Source: Actinomycetes bacterium (GTDB lineage Bacteria; Actinomycetota; Acidimicrobiia; Spongiisociales; UBA5794). Taken from it: a stretch of 10,335 bases of DNA. Each line of letters starts with the position of its first letter. Within the stretch, counting starts at the first letter, position 1. The notes beneath the pieces were generated by a model. That model did not search any database. It worked only from the letters and a program-made list of their open reading frames with translations, and had not been told where the DNA came from. The DNA lies in NCBI GenBank assembly GCA_023336875.1, contig JAMBLH010000081.1, positions 1 to 10,335 on the forward strand, written 5' to 3'. Shown here in pieces: positions 1 through 7,206 of this stretch. The position numbers and the translations under genes were made by a program.

Positions 1-10
1 CTCAGCAGTG

Positions 11-46
11 GAAACGAAGAAGAGGGCCCCGAGTGGGGCCCTCTTC
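11..46 (-). terminator. Intrinsic terminator of the RRM gene
   Basis: A perfect 12-bp inverted repeat (arms 19-30 and 35-46, loop 31-34) is built on GAAGAGGGCCCC and its complement. Read on the minus strand it is followed by a moderately T-rich tail, TTCGTTTC (18 down to 11). It lies 24 bases past the stop codon of the minus-strand RRM gene, the expected place for its factor-independent terminator. The tail is not a pure T run, so termination efficiency is inferred. Confidence 0.85.
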
Positions 47-69
47 CAATTCGGTTGAACGAGTCGCTG

Positions 70-363
<294 letters not shown>

Positions 364-381
364 CTTTTCTTGGCTCCAATC

Positions 382-475
382 GCCAATCACAGAGGCGCAT
401 AATCTGCGCCCTTCTTGCGCTTCGAACCAAAAACAGCGCCGAAGTGATTGGCTGGGCAGACCCAGCTGGCCAATC
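382..475 (-). promoter_or_regulatory. Candidate structured leader of the RRM mRNA
   Basis: In minus-strand RNA the segment at 444-452 can pair in two ways. It can pair with 382-390 (9-bp perfect stem GCCAATCAC/GTGATTGGC). Alternatively, 446-452 plus 453-456 can pair with 469-475 plus 461-464 (7+4 bp with a 4-nt bulge). The 9-bp stem would enclose two further hairpins: 417-421 with 435-439 (5 bp), and 394-399 with 405-410 (6 bp, 5-nt loop). The whole would form a multibranched fold ending 5 bases before the GGAG ribosome-binding site at 374-377. A TATATT box at 503-508 could be the -10 of the promoter. Competing stems next to a Shine-Dalgarno suggest a riboregulator or thermosensor, but the alternative helix could instead terminate the upstream PLP-enzyme transcript. 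No known riboswitch family is recognised. Confidence 0.45.
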
Positions 476-552
476 GGATGAGAGAGTTCCTAAGCAGCAG
501 GAAATATAGCGGCGATTTGTCCACAGCGCCCCCAATTCGGCGAACGCGGCAT

Positions 553-1764
553 TTATCCGCTGAGAGCCTGTTCCAGATCGTCAACGATATCGTCGATGGA
601 TTCGAGTCCAACAGACATACGAATTAGTCCGTCGGTGATCCCCGAGGCTTCCCTCTCCTCCGGAGGAACAACGTGATGGGTCATTGACGCGGGATGCTCG
701 ATCAGGGTGTCGATGTTCCCAAGACTGACGGCAAGGGTGCACAGATCGACCCTGTCGAGGAAGCGTGCTGCAGCATCGTAGCTACCAAGATCGAAGGCAA
801 CCATGGCTCCATATCCGTCCATCTGTTTGCGGGCAATGCCATGTTGAGGATCGCTCTCCAACCCCGGGTAGCGAACCGCGGTGATCGCTGACTGCGACAC
901 AAGGAACTGAGCGACCGTCATTGCACTGGAACAATGTTGCTGCATCCGCAGCGGGAGAGTCTTGAGTCCAAGGTTGGTGAGCCAACAATCGAAAGGACTC
1001 GGCACTCCGCCCAGGTAGCGGATAAGGGACGCGATCTGCTCCTCCATCAGAACCTGATCGTTGCTGACGACTGCGCCGCCTATGACCGTCCCGTGTCCAT
1101 TGATGAACTTGGTGGTGCTGTGCACCACCACATCTGCCCCATGTTCAAGCGGTCGCTGCAACACAGGCGTTGCAAAGGTGTTGTCCACGGCAACTCGAGC
1201 GCCATGGGCGTGGGCGATGTCCGCGGTTGTCGCGATGTCCACAAGCGCCAAAGTCGGGTTGGCTGGCGTCTCGACGTACACAACGGTCGTGGTCGGATTC
1301 GCGGTGAGCTCACGGTCGAGCTCCACAGGGTCAAGCCCAGCAATCCGCGTATTCGTCACACCATACGTTGGCAGCACCTCAGAGATCAGATGATCCGCCG
1401 ATCCATAAAGCACTTGTTGCGCAATGATGTGATCGCCTGCCTTTGCAAGTCCCATGAGCGTGGCACTTATCGCAGCCATTCCGGAGCTGAAGATCTCCGC
1501 CGAAACATCCTCGGTCCCGGTCGCGAGTCCGAACGCTTCGAGAGCAGCCAGCTTGCGAGCCAAGGCAGCTCGGGCCGGACTGGCTCCGCGGCCATACATG
1601 TACGCATCGCTCGTGCCTGCAGCACTTGCTTCGACGGCATCCATATCTTCGAACGTGAACGTCGAGGTTTGATATATCGGGGCCGTATGCGCACCCAAGG
1701 AATCGTGGATCTCTCCTGCATGGATCGCCTTGGTCGCCATCCGCTTCGGCAGCTCAACGTTCAT
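553..1764 (-). CDS. Trans-sulfuration-family PLP enzyme (methionine/cystathionine gamma-lyase-like)
   Basis: A 403-residue member of the Cys/Met-metabolism PLP-dependent family (fold type I), of normal length. Visible landmarks are the N-terminal TKAIHAG...PIYQTSTF, the cofactor phosphate contacts YGRGASP (about 57-63) and SSGMAA (93-98), DNTFATP with the pyridine-binding Asp194, and HSTTKFINGH with the Schiff-base Lys219. The C terminus has HPASMTHH (357-364) and substrate-carboxylate Arg382 in IRMSVGLE. Overall wording is closest to methionine gamma-lyase or cystathionine gamma-lyase. However, the Cys of the methionine-lyase motif LYGCT is Ser122 here (LYGS), so substrate choice (methionine, cystathionine or O-acylhomoserine plus sulfide) cannot be fixed. 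The start at 1764 was chosen because GAGAGG lies 6 bases upstream; the ATG two codons earlier would leave no spacer. About seven extra residues sit before the SSGMAA motif compared with typical relatives. The upstream region carries a transposase scrap and no recognisable SAM riboswitch. Confidence 0.88.
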   Translation of the reverse strand: MNVELPKRMATKAIHAGEIHDSLGAHTAPIYQTSTFTFEDMDAVEASAAGTSDAYMYGRGASPARAALARKLAALEAFGLATGTEDVSAEIFSSGMAAISATLMGLAKAGDHIIAQQVLYGSADHLISEVLPTYGVTNTRIAGLDPVELDRELTANPTTTVVYVETPANPTLALVDIATTADIAHAHGARVAVDNTFATPVLQRPLEHGADVVVHSTTKFINGHGTVIGGAVVSNDQVLMEEQIASLIRYLGGVPSPFDCWLTNLGLKTLPLRMQQHCSSAMTVAQFLVSQSAITAVRYPGLESDPQHGIARKQMDGYGAMVAFDLGSYDAAARFLDRVDLCTLAVSLGNIDTLIEHPASMTHHVVPPEEREASGITDGLIRMSVGLESIDDIVDDLEQALSG

Positions 1765-1877
1765 GTGCATCCTCTCAAACTCGTAGGTCACGTCATCGTA
1801 GGGCAGGATCGACAACCAACCTCGTCGCGGACGGGTCGAACCGCCACTGTTGGAGCATCGAAGCAAGGGGGGGCACG

Positions 1878-2035
1878 ATGAGAACATGGCGTATTGCTCA
1901 AGGCACCGTCAAAAACCGGTGATCTCAGGAGTGGATCCCGAGACACGCCATACGCACGAATCCCGGTCCAGCACGCGCGAGGGATACAAGGCCCACATCG
2001 CGATCGAACTCGAGTCCGGTTCACACCGCATGTGA
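1878..2035 (+). pseudogene. Frameshifted IS1182-like transposase fragment
   Basis: Two adjoining reading frames together spell a short internal piece of a DDE transposase of the IS1182/IS4 type. Frame one (from about 1878) reads MRTWRIAQGTVKNR and hits a stop at 1920. The next frame (from 1919) continues VISGVDPETRHTHESRSS and then GYKAHIAIELESG, ending at a stop at 2033. In intact relatives this block reads as a WRIA...RVIS-VDPE-RH-HKSR...GYKAHIAVEP segment just before the catalytic domain. Adding one base near 1918 would join the two halves. Only about 50 residues survive, with no flanking inverted repeats seen, so this is a relic rather than a mobile element. It is assigned from recalled family wording; a protein search would settle it. 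Confidence 0.7.
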
Positions 2036-2052
2036 CCTGACCCGCTCAGACG

Positions 2053-2790
2053 TCACGCGATTGCAGACGTCTCGGTTCTCATTGTTCGCGCCGTTTTCAC
2101 GAATGCCGCGCCTTGGAGTATCGCTACAACGGTGACCATGGCGAGGAACCAGTAGCGGAACCAGTCGGGAGGGGGAATCTGTTTATGGAACGAAACCGTG
2201 TAGTGGATAAACAGAAAATACAGCGCATGGATCGACCCGACATAGAACACGAAGTACGCCCCGGTGTGAAGGAACTTCCAAGCTGGCCTCCCCAGCGCAC
2301 GCATCGCCCAGTCGGAAGATGTTGCAGCAAGCACCAGACCAACCAGAAGTGCCGTGAGACCAAGAAGGTTCGCCAGACCGAAGCCGGGCTCCCAACGAGC
2401 CTCCCGTCCCAGCTCAGGGATGAACTCGTAGCCGAAGAACCTCGAGACACTCCACCGCGCCCACCCGTTGAGGATGAGAAGGGCATGCAACGAGGCAGCG
2501 ATCGCGAACCAGATGCCAAGCTGGCGCCTCCACGGAATCAGCTTGCGTGCCGGTCTCCAGAGCTTGGCGAGTGGACCGATGACCACCGTCGCCCAGAGGA
2601 GGAAGAACCCGACGTCACCTGCCGCCTTCCAGAATCGCATATCTGGTGACCAATCCGCACGCGTCAGCCAAAACAGGAAGAAGACTGCAACACTGAGAAG
2701 GGCTGTGCCGACATGCCGCCGAAGACGCCTCTCGCGCCGACGCTCGACACGGCCTTCCTTCGTCGGCGACTTCTTCTTCGTTGAGGGCAT
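2053..2790 (-). CDS. Ferric-reductase-like / MsrQ-type heme membrane protein
   Basis: A 245-residue inner-membrane protein of the ferric-reductase-like transmembrane family (YedZ/MsrQ type). After a very basic cytoplasmic N terminus (residues 1-26, rich in Lys and Arg), six hydrophobic segments are visible at about 28-42, 58-72, 91-107, 138-156, 175-196 and 213-232. Candidate heme b ligands are His102 in the third helix, His175 (FLHTGAYF) and His188 (SIHALYF) around the fifth, with another at His196. WRRQLGIW before helix three matches the MsrQ pattern. MsrQ passes electrons from the quinone pool or flavin to the periplasmic molybdopterin methionine-sulfoxide reductase MsrP. No MsrP gene is adjacent, so the electron acceptor is unknown and a general heme reductase role is equally possible. 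The start is the only plausible ATG; its weak AGG ribosome-binding site lies in a hairpin loop. Confidence 0.8.
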   Translation of the reverse strand: MPSTKKKSPTKEGRVERRRERRLRRHVGTALLSVAVFFLFWLTRADWSPDMRFWKAAGDVGFFLLWATVVIGPLAKLWRPARKLIPWRRQLGIWFAIAASLHALLILNGWARWSVSRFFGYEFIPELGREARWEPGFGLANLLGLTALLVGLVLAATSSDWAMRALGRPAWKFLHTGAYFVFYVGSIHALYFLFIHYTVSFHKQIPPPDWFRYWFLAMVTVVAILQGAAFVKTARTMRTETSAIA

Positions 2791-2809
2791 CGGGTCAGCC
2801 TATGACCCA
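2791..2809 (-). promoter_or_regulatory. Hairpin over the start of the MsrQ-like gene
   Basis: GGGTCA (2792-2797) and TGACCC (2803-2808) form a 6-bp stem with a 5-nt loop, plus one possible G-U pair. In minus-strand RNA the 3' arm ends one base before the start codon and the loop (UAGGC) holds the only Shine-Dalgarno-like AGG. It could limit translation or be a DNA dyad; its function is inferred. Confidence 0.35.
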
Positions 2810-2953
2810 CGAGGAAATACGCGCCGGATATGAAGCATCGCTCTTAAATGGGCTTGGTGTAGCGGCCCGATCGCCGACACAGGCTCGACACCCGCTGAGT
2901 TCACCACCGTGCTCATGCCCTGTCGCTGAGCTACGGGGGGAGCGACGCGGGGT

Positions 2954-4852
2954 TCAACGACTCTCGAGAGCCTCGGCGATCTCTTCGAGGATGGCCGGAT
3001 CATCGATTGTCGCGGGCATCTTCCACTTCTGACCATCTGCAATGTTGCGCATGGTGGCGCGCAGGATCTTTCCTGACCGGGTCTTGGGAAGACGCTCAAC
3101 AACGATCGCTGTCTTGAAGGCAGCGACGGGGCCGATGCGGTCCCTGACCATCGCCACCAACTCAGTTTCGATCTCAACATGGTCATGTTCGACACCTGCT
3201 TGGAGCACAACGAAACCGACAGGCAACTGGCCCTTCAGGTCATCGGCAACTCCTATCACGGCACACTCAGCAACATCAGGATGATCCGAGAGAACCTCCT
3301 CCATCGCACCTGTTGACAGACGGTGGCCAGCCACGTTGATAATGTCATCGATGCGGCTCATGATGTAGACATAGCCGTCCTCATCCTTGTAGCCAGCATC
3401 GGAGGTGAGGTAATAACCGGGGAAACGGCGCAGGTAGGAATCGACGAAGTGCTCGTCTGCGTTCCAGAGAGTCGGCAGTGCCCCTGGTGGGAGAGGCAGC
3501 TTTGCCACGATGGCTCCGATCTGGTTCGCTTCACACTCCCGATCATCGTCATCGAGAACCCTGATGTCGTAGCCGGGTACGGGAACCGTCGGCGATCCCG
3601 GTTTGACCTCGAGCATTTCGATGCCGATGGGATTCGTCACCATCGGCCATCCGCTCTCCGTCTGCCACCAATGGTCGATGACCGGTACTCCAAGTTTCTC
3701 TTCAGCCCAATGCAATGTGTCGGGGTCACATCGCTCCCCTGCGAGGAACAGAGCCCTGAAACCCGAGAGATCATATGGCTCCATGTATGCCGCTTCAGGA
3801 TCATCGCGTCTGATCGCCCTGAATGCGGTTGGAGCAGTGAAGAGGACATTGACTCCGTGCTCGGAGATGACACGCCAGAACGCGCCAGGGTCCGGCGTCC
3901 CGACGGGCTTTCCCTCGTAGAGAACCGTGGTGCATCCGTGGATGAGTGGTGCGTACACGATGTAGGAGTGACCAACGACCCATCCCACGTCGGACGCCGC
4001 CCAGTAGACATCCCCTGGGTTGACGCCATAGAGGGAGTGCATCGACCACGCCAGCGCAACGGCATGTCCTCCGTTGTCACGCACTACACCCTTCGGTATA
4101 CCTGTTGTGCCCGATGTGTAGAGAATGTACAGAGGATCTGTCGCTCCGACCGGCACACAATCATGGGATGACGCGGCGGCCACGGCACTGGCCCAATCAA
4201 CATCCCTTCCTCCAACCATCGAAGCCTCAGCCTCGGGTCTCTGGTACATCATCACCGAGCTTGGCTTGTGATCTGCGATTTCGATCGCTGCATCAAGAAG
4301 AGGCTTGTACTCAACAACTCTGCCCGGCTCGATTCCACAGCTCGCCGACATGATGGCAACGGGCTTTGCGTCATCGATCCGCGTAGCGAGTTCCTTCGCT
4401 GCGAACCCACCGAACACAACGGAGTGAATTGCACCGATGCGGGCGCATGCAAGCATCGACATCACTGCTTCGGGGATCATCGGCATATAGATGATGACGG
4501 TGTCACCCTTCGTGACGCCAAGATCTGTGAGCGCACCAGCGAGCTTTGCTACCTCGTCACGCAGCTCCGTGTAGGTGAACGTCCGCTTCGTGTCTGTCAC
4601 CGGGGAGTCATACACGAGGGCGAGCTGATCAGCGCGACCACCGTCGACGTGTCTGTCGAGCGCGTTGTAACACGTGTTCAGCACGCCGTCGGGGAACCAC
4701 CGGTAGAAGGGAGGGTTAGAGGAATCAAGCATCCACTGTGGGACCACGTCCCAGTCGATGAGACCGGCAGCCTCGGCCCAGAACTCCTCGCGGTGCTTGA
4801 TCGAGCGATCGTACACGGCCTCATACGTCACAGCATCCTCCGGACATCCCAT
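2954..4852 (-). CDS. prpE: Propionyl-CoA synthetase (PrpE-type acyl-CoA ligase)
   Basis: A 632-residue AMP-forming acyl-CoA synthetase of the acetyl/propionyl-CoA branch, converting a short-chain acid, ATP and CoA to acyl-CoA, AMP and pyrophosphate. The N-terminal ACAS domain is seen (PPFYRWFPDGVLNTCYNALDRH, within about 47-68). The P-loop YTSGTTGIPKG (245-255) is followed by VVRDNGGHA, wording typical of PrpE rather than Acs. WWQTESGWP (395-403) is the A5 motif, YYLTSDAG (480-487) holds the ribose-binding Asp485, SRIDDIINVAGHRLS (499-513) is the hinge and A8 motif, and SGKILR (593-598) carries catalytic Lys595, the residue acetylated in relatives. Length is normal and the gene looks intact. 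Two starts are possible. The ATG at 4852 has AAGG 5 bases upstream. The GTG at 4831 has a stronger GGAGG 5 bases upstream and would drop seven residues. It is divergent from the sucrose phosphorylase. Propionate preference is inferred; acetate is possible. Confidence 0.9.
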   Translation of the reverse strand: MGCPEDAVTYEAVYDRSIKHREEFWAEAAGLIDWDVVPQWMLDSSNPPFYRWFPDGVLNTCYNALDRHVDGGRADQLALVYDSPVTDTKRTFTYTELRDEVAKLAGALTDLGVTKGDTVIIYMPMIPEAVMSMLACARIGAIHSVVFGGFAAKELATRIDDAKPVAIMSASCGIEPGRVVEYKPLLDAAIEIADHKPSSVMMYQRPEAEASMVGGRDVDWASAVAAASSHDCVPVGATDPLYILYTSGTTGIPKGVVRDNGGHAVALAWSMHSLYGVNPGDVYWAASDVGWVVGHSYIVYAPLIHGCTTVLYEGKPVGTPDPGAFWRVISEHGVNVLFTAPTAFRAIRRDDPEAAYMEPYDLSGFRALFLAGERCDPDTLHWAEEKLGVPVIDHWWQTESGWPMVTNPIGIEMLEVKPGSPTVPVPGYDIRVLDDDDRECEANQIGAIVAKLPLPPGALPTLWNADEHFVDSYLRRFPGYYLTSDAGYKDEDGYVYIMSRIDDIINVAGHRLSTGAMEEVLSDHPDVAECAVIGVADDLKGQLPVGFVVLQAGVEHDHVEIETELVAMVRDRIGPVAAFKTAIVVERLPKTRSGKILRATMRNIADGQKWKMPATIDDPAILEEIAEALESR

Positions 4853-4889
4853 TGCGGCCTTCTGCTGACACTCAGCCTACTTCCGAGCA

Positions 4890-4925
4890 AGCCCATGGGC
4901 TGTCCGTCCGCAAATTGAGACTCAA
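4890..4925. promoter_or_regulatory. Two palindromes in the divergent promoter region
   Basis: The 97-base gap between the divergent ligase and sucrose phosphorylase genes (4853-4949) contains a perfect 12-bp palindrome AGCCCATGGGCT (4890-4901) and a dyad TTGAG-A-CTCAA (4915-4925). Both are placed where transcription factors for either gene could bind. No clear -35/-10 pair was found. The operator role is inferred from position and symmetry only. Confidence 0.3.
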
Positions 4926-4949
4926 CGGCGGTAGGTACGCTTGCAAACT

Positions 4950-6431
4950 ATGCGAAACGGTGTTCAGCTCATCACATATGCAGATCGGTTTGGCGGCGGG
5001 GACCTCTCGACGATTCAACATCTTCTCAATGGCACGCTCGCCGGTGTGTTCACAGGAGTACATGTGTTGCCCTTCTTCACTCCCTTTGATGGGGCCGATG
5101 CTGGCTTCGATCCGATCGACCATACTGCCGTCGACCCGCGCCTCGGCACATGGGAGGACATAGAGACACTGTCGAGAACACACGATGTGATGACAGATCT
5201 GATCGTCAATCATCTATCAGACGAGTCATCACAGTTCCTCGACTTCGTTGACCATGGCGATGCTTCGCTCTTTGCTGGAATGTTTCTTGAACGCCGGACC
5301 GTCTTTCCCGGCGGCGCGCTCCCGGAGGAACTGCAAGCCATATACAGGCCACGACCCGGTGATCCATTCACGGAGGTGTCGATGGCCGATGGGACACACC
5401 GGACCATGTGGACGACGTTCACTCCCCGCCAGATCGACCTCGACATCAGCAGCGACGCAACGCACAGGTACCTGATGGATGTCCTGGATCGGTTCGAAGC
5501 CGCAGGTGTCAACCAGATCCGGCTCGACGCCATTGGGTACGCCGTCAAGACCAGAGGTACGTCCTGCTTCATGACCGAGGACACGTATGACTTCATCGAA
5601 GACATGGATCGCGCAGTTGCGGTCCGGGGAATGAAGCCCCTGGTGGAAATCCACTCTCACCATGAGGATCAGATCGAGGTGGCCGAACGCGTCGACAGGG
5701 TCTACGACTTCGCACTCTCACCCCTTGTGCTCCATGCCATCCATACCGGGTCGACAGACCCGTTGGTTCGCTGGCTCTCAGTGAGTCCACGCAACGCCTA
5801 CACGGTGCTCGATACGCACGACGGCATAGGTGTGATCGACGTGGGGCCCAGCGGAAGTCGAGCAGGGCTCCTCTCCTCTGCCCAGATCGACAGGCTGGTG
5901 GCTCACATCGACGAAGCAACAGAAGGTGAGAGCACATTGGCGACGGGTGAAGGAGCTTCGAATCTGGATCTCTATCAGGTGAACTCGACATTCTTCTCCG
6001 CTCTTGGATGCAACGACCACCTCTATCTCTTCGCCCGACTCATCCAATTCCTCGCCCCAGGCATCCCCCAGGTGTACTACGCAGGTCTGGTGGCAGCGTC
6101 AAACGATATGGAGCTGCTTGCGAGTACAGGCGTTGGCCGCGACATCAACCGTCCATATATCTCACTTGAAGAGATCACCTCCAATCTCAAGCGTCCTGTT
6201 GTTCAGCGACTACTGGCGCTGATAATGTTCCGGAATACGCACCCTGCGTTCACAGGTACGTTCCGCATCGACGCGCCGGACGATGGTGAGATGCGGATTC
6301 GGTGGATCACAGACGACGCCTCGATCGACGCAAGGATCGATGCTGGAACGCGCACGTTCGAGCTCGATGTCACACAAGGCGCCTCGCGAACAACCATCAC
6401 GTCGTGGGACGGGTTCGTCGCTATTCGGTAG
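4950..6431 (+). CDS. Sucrose phosphorylase (GH13 subfamily 18)
   Basis: A 493-residue glycoside hydrolase family 13 enzyme very close in wording to Bifidobacterium sucrose phosphorylase. It would convert sucrose and phosphate reversibly to alpha-glucose-1-phosphate and fructose in the cytoplasm (no signal peptide). Visible are VQLITYADR at the N terminus, HVLPFFTPFDGADAGFDPID (about 38-57), VNHLS, and the phosphate-site loop YRPRPGDPFT (about 132-141). The nucleophile is Asp193 in IRLDAIGY, the acid/base Glu233 in VEIHSHH, and the transition-state Asp291 in LDTHDGIG. NLDLYQVNST and GRDINR complete the set. Length matches the roughly 500-residue family. The ATG at 4950 aligns with the start of the bifidobacterial enzyme; an in-frame TTG at 4941 has better Shine-Dalgarno spacing (AGG, 5 bases) and would add three residues. 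No sugar transporter or fructokinase is nearby. Related GH13_18 phosphorylases act on sucrose-6-phosphate or glucosylglycerate, so acceptor choice is probable, not proven. Confidence 0.88.
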   Translation: MRNGVQLITYADRFGGGDLSTIQHLLNGTLAGVFTGVHVLPFFTPFDGADAGFDPIDHTAVDPRLGTWEDIETLSRTHDVMTDLIVNHLSDESSQFLDFVDHGDASLFAGMFLERRTVFPGGALPEELQAIYRPRPGDPFTEVSMADGTHRTMWTTFTPRQIDLDISSDATHRYLMDVLDRFEAAGVNQIRLDAIGYAVKTRGTSCFMTEDTYDFIEDMDRAVAVRGMKPLVEIHSHHEDQIEVAERVDRVYDFALSPLVLHAIHTGSTDPLVRWLSVSPRNAYTVLDTHDGIGVIDVGPSGSRAGLLSSAQIDRLVAHIDEATEGESTLATGEGASNLDLYQVNSTFFSALGCNDHLYLFARLIQFLAPGIPQVYYAGLVAASNDMELLASTGVGRDINRPYISLEEITSNLKRPVVQRLLALIMFRNTHPAFTGTFRIDAPDDGEMRIRWITDDASIDARIDAGTRTFELDVTQGASRTTITSWDGFVAIR

Positions 6432-6480
6432 CGAGCCGCACAGGATCATTGTCGGAATAAAGATGACCGTCAGCAAGTTG

Positions 6481-6520
6481 TTGACACTATCGCGATATAT
6501 CGTGATATAGTATCGATATC
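6481..6520 (+). promoter_or_regulatory. padR promoter with overlapping palindromic operator
   Basis: A consensus -35 TTGACA (6481-6486) is followed by TATAGT (6506-6511) as a -10 candidate at 19-bp spacing, or GATATA (6504-6509) at 17 bp. Overlapping it are a perfect palindrome TATCGCGATA (6488-6497), the inverted pair TATATC-GT-GATATA (6496-6509) and TATCGATA (6511-6518). Dense dyads covering a promoter directly upstream of a PadR gene suggest autorepression, which is common in this family. The AAGGAG ribosome-binding site (6526-6531) follows. Confidence 0.65.
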
Positions 6521-6535
6521 TCAACAAGGAGAAAC

Positions 6536-7150
6536 ATGTCCTACACGATGACACCCCCATGGATCATCAAACGACAGATCATGACCATGTCCGCAGGCAA
6601 GCACAAAAGAGGCCATCACCGAGGCCGCGGTCGTCGCGGCGGGTATCCAATGGGCCCTGGCGGGCCATTCGGTGGATCTTTCGGAGGCCGGCCAAAGGTG
6701 AGCCGAGGCGATGTCCGCACGGCAATCCTCTATCTGTTGGCCGAGGAGCCAATGCATGGCTACCAAATCATGCAGGAGCTCTCCGAACGCACCGACGGGC
6801 TCTGGAAACTGAGCCCCGGCTCCGTCTATCCAACACTTCAGCAGCTCGAGGACGAGGGCCTCGTCAAAGCGGAACAAACGGATGGAAAGAACGTATTCCA
6901 GCTCACGGAGGAGGGCCAGGCACGGGTCGAATCCTCAGAGGCTGCTCCCCCATGGGAGCGTTTCGGAGCGGAGACCGACGACAGCCTCATCGACCTCCGC
7001 GAAACCGGATTCCAGGTCGGTGCAGCGGTGATGCAGGTCGCCCGTGCCGGTTCAGATGCACAGATCGCGAAGGCAAAGGCGATCCTCGAGGACACTCGCC
7101 GCAAGATCTACCAAATCCTCGCCGAGGATGACGCGCCGACAGACGACTGA
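6536..7150 (+). CDS. PadR-family transcriptional regulator
   Basis: A 204-residue PadR regulator. The winged helix-turn-helix spans about 56-130, with the hallmark MHGYQIMQEL (73-82) and PGSVYPTLQQLEDEGLV (94-110) including the recognition helix; a wing is formed by the KNVFQLTEEG stretch (118-127). It is preceded by a roughly 50-residue low-complexity tail rich in His, Arg and Gly (for example HKRGHHRGRGRRGG), frequent in actinobacterial PadR proteins and likely to add non-specific DNA contact. The C-terminal helix (about 160-195) should mediate dimerisation. PadR proteins are usually ligand-released repressors of transporters or detoxification genes, but no transporter adjoins it here. The start has AAGGAG 4 bases upstream. 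It lies 104 bases after the sucrose phosphorylase and has its own promoter, so it is probably a separate transcript. A palindrome in its promoter recurs upstream of the gene at 10166, a possible target. Confidence 0.92.
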   Translation: MSYTMTPPWIIKRQIMTMSAGKHKRGHHRGRGRRGGYPMGPGGPFGGSFGGRPKVSRGDVRTAILYLLAEEPMHGYQIMQELSERTDGLWKLSPGSVYPTLQQLEDEGLVKAEQTDGKNVFQLTEEGQARVESSEAAPPWERFGAETDDSLIDLRETGFQVGAAVMQVARAGSDAQIAKAKAILEDTRRKIYQILAEDDAPTDD

Positions 7151-7206
7151 CCGCAACACTGTGCGTGAAGAAGGGGCGGCCACCATGGTCACCCGCTTCT
7201 AACCAC

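Noticed and set aside
934..1881. A 315-codon open frame on the plus strand opposite the PLP enzyme.
   Set aside because: It is antisense to a clear enzyme gene, has no recognisable domain, and its composition is what an antisense shadow of coding DNA would give.
1765..2052. Possible SAM-type riboswitch upstream of the sulfur amino-acid enzyme.
   Set aside because: None of the conserved SAM-I, SAM-II or SAM-IV core strings could be found, and much of the gap is occupied by the transposase relic.
2905..2955. tRNA-like stretch on the minus strand (CCGTAGCTCAGCGACAGGG followed by CATGAGC resembles an acceptor end and D-arm).
   Set aside because: The D-loop is too long, no 5-bp anticodon stem with a proper loop follows, the T-loop is not canonical and no matching 3' acceptor arm is present. 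At best a decayed or chance resemblance.
3323..4171. A 282-codon plus-strand frame opposite the propionyl-CoA synthetase.
   Set aside because: Antisense shadow with no family signature or ribosome-binding site.
7169..7200. Additional imperfect hairpin (AGAAG...CTTCT) after the padR stop.
   Set aside because: Only 5+3 pairs with a bulge and a large loop; much weaker than the adjacent 24-bp repeat and not needed to explain termination.
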